NCBI GenBank assembly: GCA_012295275.1
Contig: CM022666.1
Location: 7,679,765-7,690,764, forward strand
Length of the DNA stretch: 11,000 bases
Source of the DNA: Chrysomallon squamiferum
Taxonomy: Eukaryota; Mollusca; Gastropoda; Neomphalida; Peltospiridae
Direction: 5' to 3'
Numbering within the stretch: the first letter of the stretch is position 1; each line of letters opens with the position of its first letter. A program made the position numbers and the translations under genes. The notes beneath the pieces were generated by a model. It saw only the letters and a program-made list of their open reading frames with translations, searched no databases and was not told the origin of the DNA. Shown here piece after piece: positions 1 through 7,380 of this stretch.

Positions 1-145
1 AATTCGAAAGTAAAATGAAATAACTGATTACCGTTTGTACAAGTTTAGTGTATAATTTATTTCTAATCTCGTATAAATATACATTCGATATGCATTGATA
101 AATGAAATTAGGACACATTAGGTTTACTAGTAAAAATTGATTTAA

Positions 146-310
146 CTAAATAAATAAAATAAATAAATAGGTATGTAATTATGTTTTTATATATGTAGGT
201 ATACATGTACGTATATGTGTGTGTGGATGAATGGATGGATGTATCTTTGTAATTATGCTTGCGTGCATTTATGTTTGTATGTATGTATGGATGTACGCAA
301 GTACATATAT
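146..310. repeat. AAAT microsatellite followed by degenerate ATGT/GTAT-rich DNA
   Basis: A short AAAT array (about 146-169) runs into imperfect ATGT/TGTA repeats to about 310, including GTATGTATGTATGG near 278-290 and GTGTGTG near 216-223. Much of it alternates purine and pyrimidine. The frame through it encodes only Cys/Tyr/Val-rich repeat translation and is not a gene. Bases 1-145 are plain AT-rich DNA in which I see nothing. Confidence 0.8.
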
Positions 311-324
311 GTTTGTGTCAACCA

Positions 325-395
325 GCGCGCGCGCTATCGTGTACGTGCATGCGCCATCGTGTACGTGCATGCGCCATCGTGTACGTGCATGCGCC
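325..395. repeat. 20-bp CpG-rich minisatellite, three copies, preceded by a GC dinucleotide run
   Basis: A GCGCGCGCGC run (325-334) leads into three 20-bp units starting at 331, 351 and 371, plus a partial fourth (391-395). The unit reads GCGCCATCGTGTACGTGCAT; copies 2 and 3 are identical and copy 1 differs at one base (T for C). Each unit has several CpGs, against an otherwise AT-rich, CpG-poor neighbourhood. About 17 of every 20 bases alternate strictly purine/pyrimidine, which is typical of Z-DNA-prone sequence. Each unit also carries an ACGTG core, the minimal hypoxia-response or bHLH-PAS half-site, which could be coincidental. Confidence 0.95.
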
Positions 396-475
396 TAAAT
401 GTAAAACTACCTAAACAAGTCATTAACACAATTTATTTCTTCAGACCGCTCACAACTAGGTTAAATTCATCTAAT

Positions 476-542
476 GTTTCTTCTAAATTTATATATATAT
501 ATATATATATATTTACCATTCCGAAATAAATTTAGAAAAAAC
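476..542. repeat. AT-rich inverted repeat with an (AT)n loop
   Basis: The left arm 476-492 (GTTTCTTCTAAATTTAT) and right arm 526-542 (ATAAATTTAGAAAAAAC) are reverse complements with one mismatch in 17. The loop holds an (AT)n run to about 512. This could extrude as a cruciform. It may also be a small foldback remnant, but no flanking duplication is obvious. Confidence 0.75.
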
Positions 543-580
543 GACGGGGATACTTTTATGTAATTAGGCAGGCCGTGATT

Positions 581-710
581 AACCGGTTCTGTTCCATTTT
601 CCTCTTCCGTATTCGGAAGTGAATGACCTACAAACCGGATGTTGTTGTTAGCGACAGTAATTAAACCGGAAGTAGACGTAAACCGGATATTTGGTGAAAC
701 CGGATGCAAG
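581..710. promoter_or_regulatory. Cluster of AACCGG motifs (Grainyhead/CP2- and ETS-like sites)
   Basis: Seen: AACCGGTT at 581-588, a CTTCCG/CGGAAG inverted pair at 604-619, and AAACCGGA at 632, 663, 680 and 697, all on the + strand; the last three are exactly 17 bp apart. The copy at 663 continues as ACCGGAAGT (665-673). From family knowledge, AACCGGTT is the palindromic core bound by Grainyhead/CP2 factors and ACCGGAAGT is the ETS (GABP-like) consensus. That this is an enhancer or promoter is inference. The alternative is a short degenerate tandem repeat of about 17 bp. Confidence 0.45.
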
Positions 711-744
711 GTATCCTGGATCCGAGTTCATGACGTAGAGAAAC

Positions 745-1020
745 ATAAAGAAAGAAAGAAAATAGGATGTTTAATCAAGGTTATCTTGACCTTTTACCCC
801 TTCTTTCTTTCTTTTTTTTCTTCTTTTTCTTTTGAATTCTTGATGATTATGATGTATAAATATTTGCTGTTTTTGTCATTGTTGTTATTGTTATTGTATC
901 GTACTGTTCTAATCTGTTATTTTTTCTTCTTTTTCTTTTTCTTCTTCTTCTTCTTCTTCTTTCTTTTCTTCCCCTGTCTTCTGCCTTTCGTATTACTTCT
1001 GTTGTTGCTGTATTTATTAA
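745..1020. repeat. GAAA tract, CTTT tract, TTG/TTA and TTC microsatellites
   Basis: A GAAA run (747-762) faces a CTTT run (801-819) about 40 bp away, so the two can pair. TGT/TTG/TTA repeats follow (about 865-900), then a pyrimidine tract dominated by TTC (920-972) and TTG-rich DNA to 1020. The + frame over this gives only Phe/Leu runs. 1021-1240 is AT- and TTG-rich with nothing recognisable. Confidence 0.85.
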
Positions 1021-1239
1021 TTTAGATATTTTTGACCTCTTGCAGTTATCTTTAAATTGTATTCTGTGCTATTTATTATTTTCTTTGCTGCTGTTTTTAT
1101 GTTTGTTTTGTAGTTGTTGTTGATGTCTCTGACGTTGATGTTGGCACTCCTGCTTATGTAAATGTAATATAAGGAAACTTGAATTAAAATACGTAATTTT
1201 AATACAAATTATTCTTGTTTGCTCTATATTTATTCATTC

Positions 1240-1352
1240 ACATATAATGATGATAATGATAATAATAGTAATTACTACTACAACTACACGTTATCATTAT
1301 CGTTATGTTTTTAATTTTTAGCATTATTTTTAATAATAATAATAATAATAAT
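1240..1352. repeat. GAT/AAT trinucleotide repeats
   Basis: Imperfect GATAAT units lie at about 1246-1270, and a clean (AAT)n array of about seven units at 1331-1352. They flank a short AT-rich spacer. No coding content. Confidence 0.85.
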
Positions 1353-1429
1353 CCTCTTTTGGCGTCTCTCTCTTCATATTTCTGGTTTTTTATTTATTTT
1401 TCACCCTTTATCTTCACTAATGCTCATAA

Positions 1430-2130
1430 AACAGAGTGGAACCGACAGCCAGAAAGAGCGAGACAGACAATTATAACAAATCTACATACATACGAGAAAA
1501 CGAAAAGAAAATGACTATTTACCAGTCGATGAGCACCGAGACGTGTTAATATATTACGCCTCAATCAATAGGACTGCCATTTCGTTTTATGTCGCCTTCG
1601 TGAAAATATCACACTTTATCTCGTTAAGAAGCCCGGTTGCCAGTCAGACCTTTAACTGTACAGCCCACGACGTTAATTTTGACGTGTATCGAATTATCGA
1701 GACTAAATCTTCCACTTCCGCTTCTCCCTCGGGCATTAGTTTTTTTGTGGGTTTTTTCGCGAAAAGCGTACAACATATTAAATAAAAGATAAATCGCGAT
1801 TATACGAGATTAAGAGATTAGGCGGCACTGAAACAAAGTACAAACACTTCGAATTAAAAGAAATGATTCCAGTAGCAACGTATCAGAGAAATGCATCGTA
1901 TTGCTTGATGTGTCTTTTTGAGATAATAGTGAATGTAGGACTAAATGATGGAACGAAAATGTTAGCCTGTTGAATTTATATTTCTGGATCGATATGTCCG
2001 GCGTCTGTTTTATCTTCAACATGTAAGTAATGGTTGCATGCATCTGATAAATGGCTGCCCTGTCACGCGCAGATGTAACTAGAGACCATAACGTAAATGA
2101 AAGGCTTATCTAAGATCAAGACTAGCTTTT
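1430..2130. other. Ordinary-complexity intergenic or intronic island, no gene identified
   Basis: About 700 bp are free of simple repeats and relatively CpG-rich, with two CGCG palindromes (1754-1765 and 1792-1801). An 80-residue open frame (1543-1785, +) and a 77-residue one (1810-2043, -) show no domain, signal peptide or motif I recognise. An AATAAA overlaps the stop of the first (about 1781-1786), which could be a polyadenylation signal or chance in AT-rich DNA. A terminal exon cannot be excluded. Transcript evidence would decide. Confidence 0.5.
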
Positions 2131-2136
2131 TAGATT

Positions 2137-2440
2137 CTTTTTTTTTTTCTTCAGTTTAATTTTTATTAGCTTGAGGGTGTTTGTTTTTTTTATCTTTTTT
2201 TTTTTTCATTTCTTTCTTTTTTTTCTTATTTATTTTCTCTATTTCTTTATTTCTCTTCTGTTTTTCTTTGAATCTTTATTATTATTATTCTTATTATTAT
2301 TATTATTATCATCATCATCATCATTATTATTAATAAAATACAAAATAATGCTAAAAATGTTCCTTTTATTATTTTAATATTTATTTTCATTTTTAATATT
2401 ATTATTATTAATACTTGTTTTTTTTTATTTCTCTTCATTT
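2137..2440. repeat. T-rich tracts and ATT/ATC microsatellites
   Basis: Long T and CTTT-like tracts (about 2138-2270) are followed by (ATT)n and (ATC)n units (2276-2331), a short gap, (ATT)n at about 2395-2411, then T/CTTT-rich DNA to about 2490. All frames here are Phe/Leu/Ile runs. Confidence 0.9.
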
Positions 2441-2598
2441 CTTTTCTTTTTATTTTATAATCTTTTCTTTGTCTCTCTTTTGTTTACTTATTTATTTCTA
2501 TCATCAATATTCTTTAAGGTGCCCTTTAAGTTGTAACCCGTTCCAACCAATACTCAATATATTATTTATCAGAACCATGATAATGTCTATGGAAATAT

Positions 2599-2634
2599 AA
2601 ACCTGATGAGCGGGTTTTTTCTCTAAAACGTTTG
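2599..2634 (+). other. Hammerhead-ribozyme-like core fragment (degenerate), alternatively a simple hairpin
   Basis: CTGATGA, the invariant 5' core of hammerhead ribozymes, occurs at 2603-2609. Downstream, CTCTAAAACG (2621-2630) sits where a CGAAAC-type second core would be expected, but the required GAAA reads TAAAA here. Family knowledge: Penelope-like and other retroelements of invertebrates often carry small hammerheads with CTGATGA...CGAAAC. If related, this copy is inactive. A competing reading is a 5-bp AAACC/GGTTT hairpin (2599-2603 with 2613-2617) followed by a T run. Confidence 0.25.
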
Positions 2635-2657
2635 ACTGAAATCTAGAAACTTTTAGT

Positions 2658-2685
2658 ATTAAAATATTCTTCCGAATATTTTAAT
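2658..2685. repeat. Perfect 12-bp inverted repeat with TTCC loop
   Basis: ATTAAAATATTC (2658-2669) and GAATATTTTAAT (2674-2685) are exact reverse complements around TTCC. It is a short, perfect hairpin just downstream of the hammerhead-like fragment. It could be a binding palindrome or a chance structure in AT-rich DNA. Confidence 0.8.
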
Positions 2686-2804
2686 TTCGCATATAATAAA
2701 ACAGTATAATACTAATTCCGAAAATATTATAATGTTACATTTAAAATAATGTATTAGAGAAAATGTTAAATTTCTAATTACTTGTGTTAGTAACATTAGT
2801 AGGT

Positions 2805-2825
2805 AACAACAACAACAACATTATT

Positions 2826-2861
<36 letters not shown>

Positions 2862-2865
2862 TTCA

Positions 2866-2926
<61 letters not shown>

Positions 2927-2956
2927 TATTATTGTTGTTATTGTTATTATAGTTGT
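2805..2956. repeat. Compound AAC-ATC-ATT-GTT trinucleotide array
   Basis: About five AAC units pass into ATT/ATC, then a run of ATC (to about 2868), a long run of ATT (to about 2930), and end in GTT/ATT. The triplet phase is kept throughout, so one + frame reads Asn5 and then an almost unbroken Ile run. This suggests successive point mutation and re-expansion of one array rather than joined independent arrays. Confidence 0.95.
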
Positions 2957-2959
2957 TTA

Positions 2960-3660
2960 TTTATGAAAATAATTTCTTTGTTTATAAAATTAATATATAC
3001 CTACATGGTTTTAGTATTTCTATATATAATAGTGAATAAAGGATTTTAAATTCATAGCAAACAGGATTACAGATTGAAATAAAACATGAAACTCTAATAC
3101 GTTTCATTTCTTATGTGTGTGTGTGAACGTGTGCGTGTGTGTGTGTGTGTGTTAATAAATATTCATGAAATGACTGTTATATATTGCTGTAGTATATTAA
3201 TGATAAATACATATAAATAAGACGGATATATTTAACTGAAAGCATTTAATGTGAAAATGTTAAATACAGTCTGTTTAATTTTCTATAAAATTAATATAAA
3301 TCTTTTAAGTATTTATGAAAAACGTATAATTTTGTAGGGTATTAATGATAACTTTTAATAACATATGATATTAATAAAGAACATTGCATTTTAGATTTTT
3401 TTTAAATGAATTACTATAACATTATATATGTATTTATGTAACAAAGTCATGTAATTATTAAAACAGTTTATTTGGTTAAAGCATACAGACACTGTTGTTA
3501 TTTTCGTTATTAATGACTGTGATGTAATTATATTTAAATTTTAAAACAAATGAATGGTAGTTTCACTACCCTAAAATACATTTAAGACATTTTATTCTGT
3601 ACAGATTATTACTTTACATGTAACTTATGATAATATTTTGATAACAAAACAAAAAGAAAA
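2960..3660. other. AT-rich DNA with one TG microsatellite
   Basis: Apart from the (TG)n run at 3114-3152, this 700-bp stretch is AT-rich without clear units. A 15-mer, TATAAAATTAATATA, occurs at 2983-2997 and again at 3284-3298, and a TATTAATGATAA motif recurs near 3195 and 3340. These may be traces of old repeats or chance in such a skewed composition. No gene is seen. Confidence 0.6.
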
Positions 3661-3689
3661 GGACGAAAAATCATTAACAAGAATAATAA

Positions 3690-3728
3690 TGACAATAACA
3701 AGAACAACTGTAATAATAATAATAATAA

Positions 3729-3772
<44 letters not shown>

Positions 3773-3990
3773 AGTGAATAACAATAAAGAATTAACCAAC
3801 ACAAAACAAACAACAGCAATAATAATAATAATATTGACAGTAATAACAATAATAATTATATCAATAGTTATTTTCATCATCGTCATTATTGTTTTTACTA
3901 CAACAACTACAAGAGCAGCAACAACAACAACTACTGCTATTACATCAGAAACAACAACTACTGCCACTATGTACTTTACCTTACTGCAGT
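3690..3990. repeat. Compound AAT/ATT palindromic array followed by AAC/ACT-rich DNA
   Basis: (AAT)n at 3711-3730 turns directly into (ATT)n at 3731-3771, giving a self-complementary junction able to form a hairpin. Imperfect AAT/AAC/ATC units continue to about 3900, then AAC/ACT/AGC-type triplets to 3990. Frames on both strands read Asn, Ile, Thr, Gln or Leu runs and are repeat shadows. Confidence 0.95.
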
Positions 3991-4039
3991 AATACAACAG
4001 CTGTATCTAAATTTTTGATACCGAAGAGAGAAAGGATTA

Positions 4040-4078
4040 TGACGTCAAAACAATCATGTGACGTAACGTTATAAAAAG
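4040..4078 (+). promoter_or_regulatory. Palindromic CRE, CRE half-site and TATA-like box
   Basis: Seen: TGACGTCA, the full CREB/ATF palindrome, at 4040-4047; TGACGTAA at 4059-4066; and TATAAAAAG at 4070-4078. The order CRE, CRE half, TATA on the + strand is promoter-like, although a CRE normally sits further upstream of TATA. No exon is recognised downstream, so transcription is inference. Confidence 0.4.
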
Positions 4079-4080
4079 AG

Positions 4081-4300
4081 TAAATAAAATCTGAAAAACT
4101 TTACTTACTTAATCTGTATAAATAAATAAATTAAAATTAATTAATTAATAGACTTTTTAGTGAAATAAAGAAATTAAATATTCTTTAATAATATTTGTAT
4201 AGGATGAAGAAAGAAAGAGAATTAAAAAAAAAGAATCAAAATGAAACGAAAAAGACGATTAGCCTTACAAACTGACAGTGTTTTAACAATAAATATACCA
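4081..4300. other. AT-rich spacer
   Basis: It contains short AAAT and TTAATTAA stretches and an A/GAAA-rich patch near 4207-4250. Nothing else is recognisable. Confidence 0.5.
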
Positions 4301-4305
4301 TCCGT

Positions 4306-4323
4306 GTTTCCATGGTAACGTCA
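4306..4323 (+). promoter_or_regulatory. Perfect RFX X-box overlapping an ACGTCA (CRE) half-site
   Basis: GTTTCCATGGTAAC (4306-4319) fits the palindromic X-box consensus GTTNCCATGGNAAC at every fixed position. RFX-family factors bind X-boxes, for example upstream of ciliary genes. ACGTCA (4318-4323) overlaps its 3' end, giving a composite RFX/CREB site that recalls the X1-X2 arrangement of MHC class II promoters. A 13-codon frame starts at 4336 (MKTCLTVLLSRTN, stop), too short to call a gene. Function as a promoter is inferred. Confidence 0.5.
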
Positions 4324-4430
4324 TTATTTAAGCGTATGAAAACGTGTCTAACTGTGCTGCTGTCACGGACTAATTAAACGTATATTCAGCTTTTGTAAAC
4401 ACTCAGCAGGCCGATACGAAAATAGAACGT

Positions 4431-4482
4431 TTTCGGAAGCACTCGGTTACTTTCGGAAATTATCGAAAATACTGAAAGTAAC
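4431..4482. repeat. TTTCGGAA direct repeat and a 9-bp inverted repeat
   Basis: TTTCGGAA occurs at 4431-4438 and 4451-4458, 20 bp apart. GTTACTTTC (4446-4454) is the exact reverse complement of GAAAGTAAC (4474-4482). The block lies about 110 bp downstream of the X-box, in the same non-repetitive island. It may hold factor-binding sites (CGGAA is an ETS core), but this is unproven. Confidence 0.6.
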
Positions 4483-4579
4483 ATGCGAATCCATTTCCGT
4501 TTCCTGTCAAAACAAAAAAAAAACGTTCAAAGTACATTTTTAATAGTGCAAAATATTCCAAATCAGTCTTAGTTGATAA

Positions 4580-4800
4580 GAGTGTGCGTATGTGTGTGTG
4601 AGTGTGTGACGATGTGTAAGTGAATATTTTGTATGCAAATTAATTAATTTTGGCAGAAGTGTTATATTTATTATTTGTTTATTATTATAATTAATTTTTT
4701 TTTTTTTTTTTTTTTTTGTAGTTGTTTTTTGGTGGCTTTTATTTTCTTTTTGTTTTCTTTCTTTATTTATTTGGTGTTTTTCGTGCTTGTTGTGTGTGTT
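4580..4800. repeat. TG-rich run, 23-bp poly-T and T/G-rich tract
   Basis: (TG)n-like DNA at 4587-4612 is followed by AT-rich DNA, an uninterrupted T run at 4695-4717, and TTTG/CTTT-rich sequence to about 4805. The poly-T could be the reversed A-tail of a retroposon on the - strand, but no body of a SINE or LINE is recognisable beside it. Confidence 0.8.
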
Positions 4801-4914
4801 TTGTGTAAAAAAGAAATAAAAATGATATAGTGATACATTAAAAATAGAAAAACTGAAAAACTGAAACAGAGATACAAACAGATGAATACTAGCATGGATA
4901 GATGATGGATCGAC

Positions 4915-5060
4915 ATATGTACGTACAAACAAACATACATACATACACACTCACACACACACACACAGACAGACACACAAACACATAAATACTTATATAT
5001 ATAAATACATTAAAACCAGGTATATGTGGGTACTCAGACATACAGACAGACAGATTGATC
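4915..5060. repeat. ACAT/CA/CAGA composite microsatellite
   Basis: ACAA and ACAT units (4924-4947), a (CA)n run (about 4945-4967), CAGA units (4965-4975), a short TATATATA, then a second CAGA patch near 5038-5053. Open - strand frames here are Cys/Val/Tyr repeat translations. Confidence 0.9.
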
Positions 5061-5159
5061 AATGGCTGAAACAAAAGGTTAGAACACACGAACTGACGAA
5101 TATAAAATAAAAACGACGCAGAAAAATATAAAAAAAAGAAAATAAATATCCTAAATCGC

Positions 5160-5580
5160 AGTAAATAAAATAAAACAAACTGCGCAGTATCGTTTTGATA
5201 AAAGCAATTTCTTACAGTTCTTTCAGTCGGCATCACTGAGTAAAATCAGTTTACGATTTCTTATTTCTTGATGCTCACTGCCATAAAAGATCGAATGTTT
5301 TAGCTTTTAATATTTATAGCTACGGTTACGTCACTCTGCAGCCATTAAAATAAAACCAAAAGCAATAACTGGTTCCTCACGTCAGGAGCAGATCTCGTTA
5401 TCTGAAAAGAGGATACGTCATCACGGTCGTTGTAATTTTCAGGATGAAAAAAGGCTTCAGTTTAAAGTAACGGCGAATCTTGTATTTCTTTCCCTCATAA
5501 TCTGTTCATGATCCCACGTCCGACATTAATCTAATAGTCAGCTGGCAATTTGACTGATGTTTCTATCGATAAAATTAAAT
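5160..5580. promoter_or_regulatory. Non-repetitive island with three ACGTCA sites and a TATCGATA palindrome
   Basis: ACGTCA occurs at 5328-5333 (in TTACGTCAC), 5379-5384 and 5415-5420, three CREB/ATF half-sites within 93 bp. TATCGATA, the DREF-type palindrome, lies at 5564-5571. No open frame with a recognisable product crosses it. The island could be a regulatory region or diverged exonic DNA. Its regulatory role is inferred from site density alone. Confidence 0.3.
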
Positions 5581-5584
5581 TAAT

Positions 5585-5755
5585 AAAACAACAACAACAA
5601 CAAATACAACAATAACAAAATACATAAATAAATAAATAAATAATAATAACAACAGCAGCAACAATAATAGTAACAGAAATAGTAATGATGATAGTAATAA
5701 TGATAACAATAATAATGATGATGATGATGATGATGATACAAAAGAAAGAATGATG
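5585..5755. repeat. Compound AAC-AAAT-AAT-GAT repeat block
   Basis: AAC units (5587-5603), AAAT units (about 5622-5643), AAC/AGC/AAT/AGT-type triplets, then (GAT)n at about 5716-5737 and GATG/GAAT units. The - strand frame over it is His/Tyr/Cys/Leu repeat translation, not a gene. Confidence 0.9.
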
Positions 5756-5759
5756 GATG

Positions 5760-6240
5760 AATGAAGGAAAATAGGTTAAAAAGAAAGATCAACATTACTG
5801 ATATCGAATTTACGATTACGACTGAAGCGGAGAGGTCTGGCCTTATGATGTAATCAATCACGTCATCGGTCTAAACACTAAATTAACCAATGAAAACAAA
5901 TGTTACAGGCGATAAACAACATCCACTCTAACGCAATCAACTCCAGAGACTGAAATTACGTCACCCACGCTGGGCCCCCTCGTACTGAATTGCTACCTCA
6001 ATTTGCAATAAAAACAAAAATAAGAGAGTGCCGAACGATGGCAGATCAGAAAAACAGGGCAGTCAATGGCTGATAAAATAATTAAAACAAATGATTTATG
6101 TGTCTGATTTACAGAGCAACCATCGGCAGACGAACAAGGAACTGAAATGGAAAATTTGTAAAACTGAGAAAATGGAAAAAAAAAAGCTGAAAATAAATAT
6201 AAAGATAAAATAAAATCACTCAGTTATTTCAAAGGTTGCA
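5760..6240. promoter_or_regulatory. Ordinary-complexity island with two ACGTCA sites and a CCAAT motif
   Basis: ACGTCA sites lie at 5860-5865 and 5958-5963 (in TTACGTCAC, the same 9-mer as at 5326-5334), with CCAAT at 5887-5891 and a locally GC-rich GGGCCCC near 5982-5988. An AATAAA appears at about 6006. No protein can be recognised. It is treated as one possible regulatory island with 5160-5580, split by repeat expansion. Confidence 0.3.
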
Positions 6241-6260
6241 GTTCGGCCGCATGATTTGTA

Positions 6261-6351
6261 TCTTCTTTTCTTCTTCTTCTTCTTCTTCTTCTTCTTCTTC
6301 TTCTTCTTCTTCTTCTTCTTCTTCTTCTTCTTCTTCTTCTTCTTCTTCTTT
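6261..6351. repeat. (TTC)n array, about 27 units
   Basis: TTC repeats without interruption from about 6269 to 6350 (GAA on the - strand). Long polypurine/polypyrimidine mirror repeats of this kind can form triplex (H-) DNA, as known for expanded GAA in other genomes. Nothing coding. Confidence 0.97.
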
Positions 6352-6424
6352 AACAGAAGTAAATGTAGATTTCTAGCACTTTTCCAAAATTTATGGTTTC
6401 GTTAAAAACATGCCCGATTGATTT

Positions 6425-6530
6425 TATTTCCTTTTTTTCACTGTCTTATTTTCTTTTTTCTTTCTTTAATTTCTTTTTTTTCTTCTATTTTTTTCTTCTT
6501 TTTTTTTTTTTTTTTCTTTTTTTTTGGCAA
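6425..6530. repeat. T-rich/CTTT pyrimidine tract
   Basis: Nearly pure pyrimidine on the + strand, with long T runs (about 6500-6515 and 6517-6525) and TTTC units. It separates the TTC array from the AAT array. Confidence 0.9.
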
Positions 6531-6579
6531 TTAGTCTACAAGATTTCATTACAACAATCTGCAAAACAAAAATGAACAA

Positions 6580-6607
6580 AATAATAATAATGATAACAAC
6601 TACAACA

Positions 6608-6669
<62 letters not shown>
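6580..6669. repeat. (AAT)n array
   Basis: A short imperfect AAT/AAC lead-in is followed by about 20 uninterrupted AAT units at 6608-6669. It is complementary in sense to the (ATT)n array at 7155-7236. Confidence 0.97.
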
Positions 6670-6671
<2 letters not shown>

Positions 6672-6740
6672 GGTTAAGACGCCATCACACTATTCGATTA
6701 ACAATAATCTTCAAGCTTGCAAGATCACTATCTTTTATTT

Positions 6741-6960
6741 ACTACTACTACTACTACAGCCACAAATACTACTACTTCTACAACAACTACTACTATTTCT
6801 ACTACTTCTACTACTGCTACTACTAGTGTTACTAATAAAACTACAATTACTACCAGTACTACTATCGCTACTGCAGCTACTAATGCTACTTCAACTAATG
6901 CTACTTCCGTTATCATTATCATCATCATCATCTTCATCATTATTATTATAAGTATAAATT
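6741..6960. repeat. Phase-preserved ACT-ATC-ATT compound array
   Basis: Imperfect ACT/ACA/GCT/TCT triplets (6741-6912) pass into ATC (about 6913-6936) and ATT (to about 6950) without loss of triplet phase, so one + frame reads Thr/Ser/Ala and then Ile. Other frames read Leu, Tyr or Val runs. Repeat, not gene. Confidence 0.95.
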
Positions 6961-7034
6961 ACTAATTATTATTTTCTTATTCATTTCTCATTATCACTGC
7001 TATTAATATTATAAAATGAAAATATATTTCTTCC

Positions 7035-7177
7035 TTTATTATTATCATCATCATCATCACCATCATCATTATCATCATTTATCGCAATTATTACCATCAT
7101 TGTTACTAATTATTATTATTTAATCAATATCATATAAAGAAAATGTCTTTCTTTCATTATTATTATTATTATTATTA

Positions 7178-7236
<59 letters not shown>

Positions 7237-7375
7237 GTAGTTGTTGTTGTTGTTATGTCAATATCATTATCATTGTCATTATCTTCATCAACATCATTAC
7301 TATAATAAAATTATTCTTTTTCTTATTTATTCATTATTATCATTGTCATTGTCATTATTATTATAAAAAGAAAAT
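7035..7375. repeat. ATT/ATC arrays with GTT tail
   Basis: An ATC/ACC block lies at 7037-7080, then a long (ATT)n array with one ATC at 7155-7236, GTT units to about 7254, and scattered ATC/ATT/GTC units to about 7363. Tyr, Ile and His frames are translations of the array. Confidence 0.95.
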
Positions 7376-7380
7376 CTGCT

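Noticed and set aside
331-395. CRISPR-like short repeats
   Set aside because: The 20-bp units are head-to-tail with no spacers, so this is a minisatellite.
1543-1785. 80-residue + strand open frame ending at an AATAAA
   Set aside because: Not a simple-repeat translation, but it has no recognisable domain, signal peptide or codon pattern. An 80-codon frame is expected by chance in 11 kb. Kept only as a note in the island entry.
3054-3155. TG run as an origin or promoter element
   Set aside because: TG microsatellites are common here and nothing around this one suggests function.
4336-4377. MKTCLTVLLSRTN, a signal-peptide-like start just after the X-box
   Set aside because: Only 13 codons before a stop, with no convincing splice donor in frame.
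6524-6826. Poly-Asn frame resembling a prion-like protein
   Set aside because: The Asn run is the (AAT)n array and all frames across it are open for the same reason. No flanking coding sequence.
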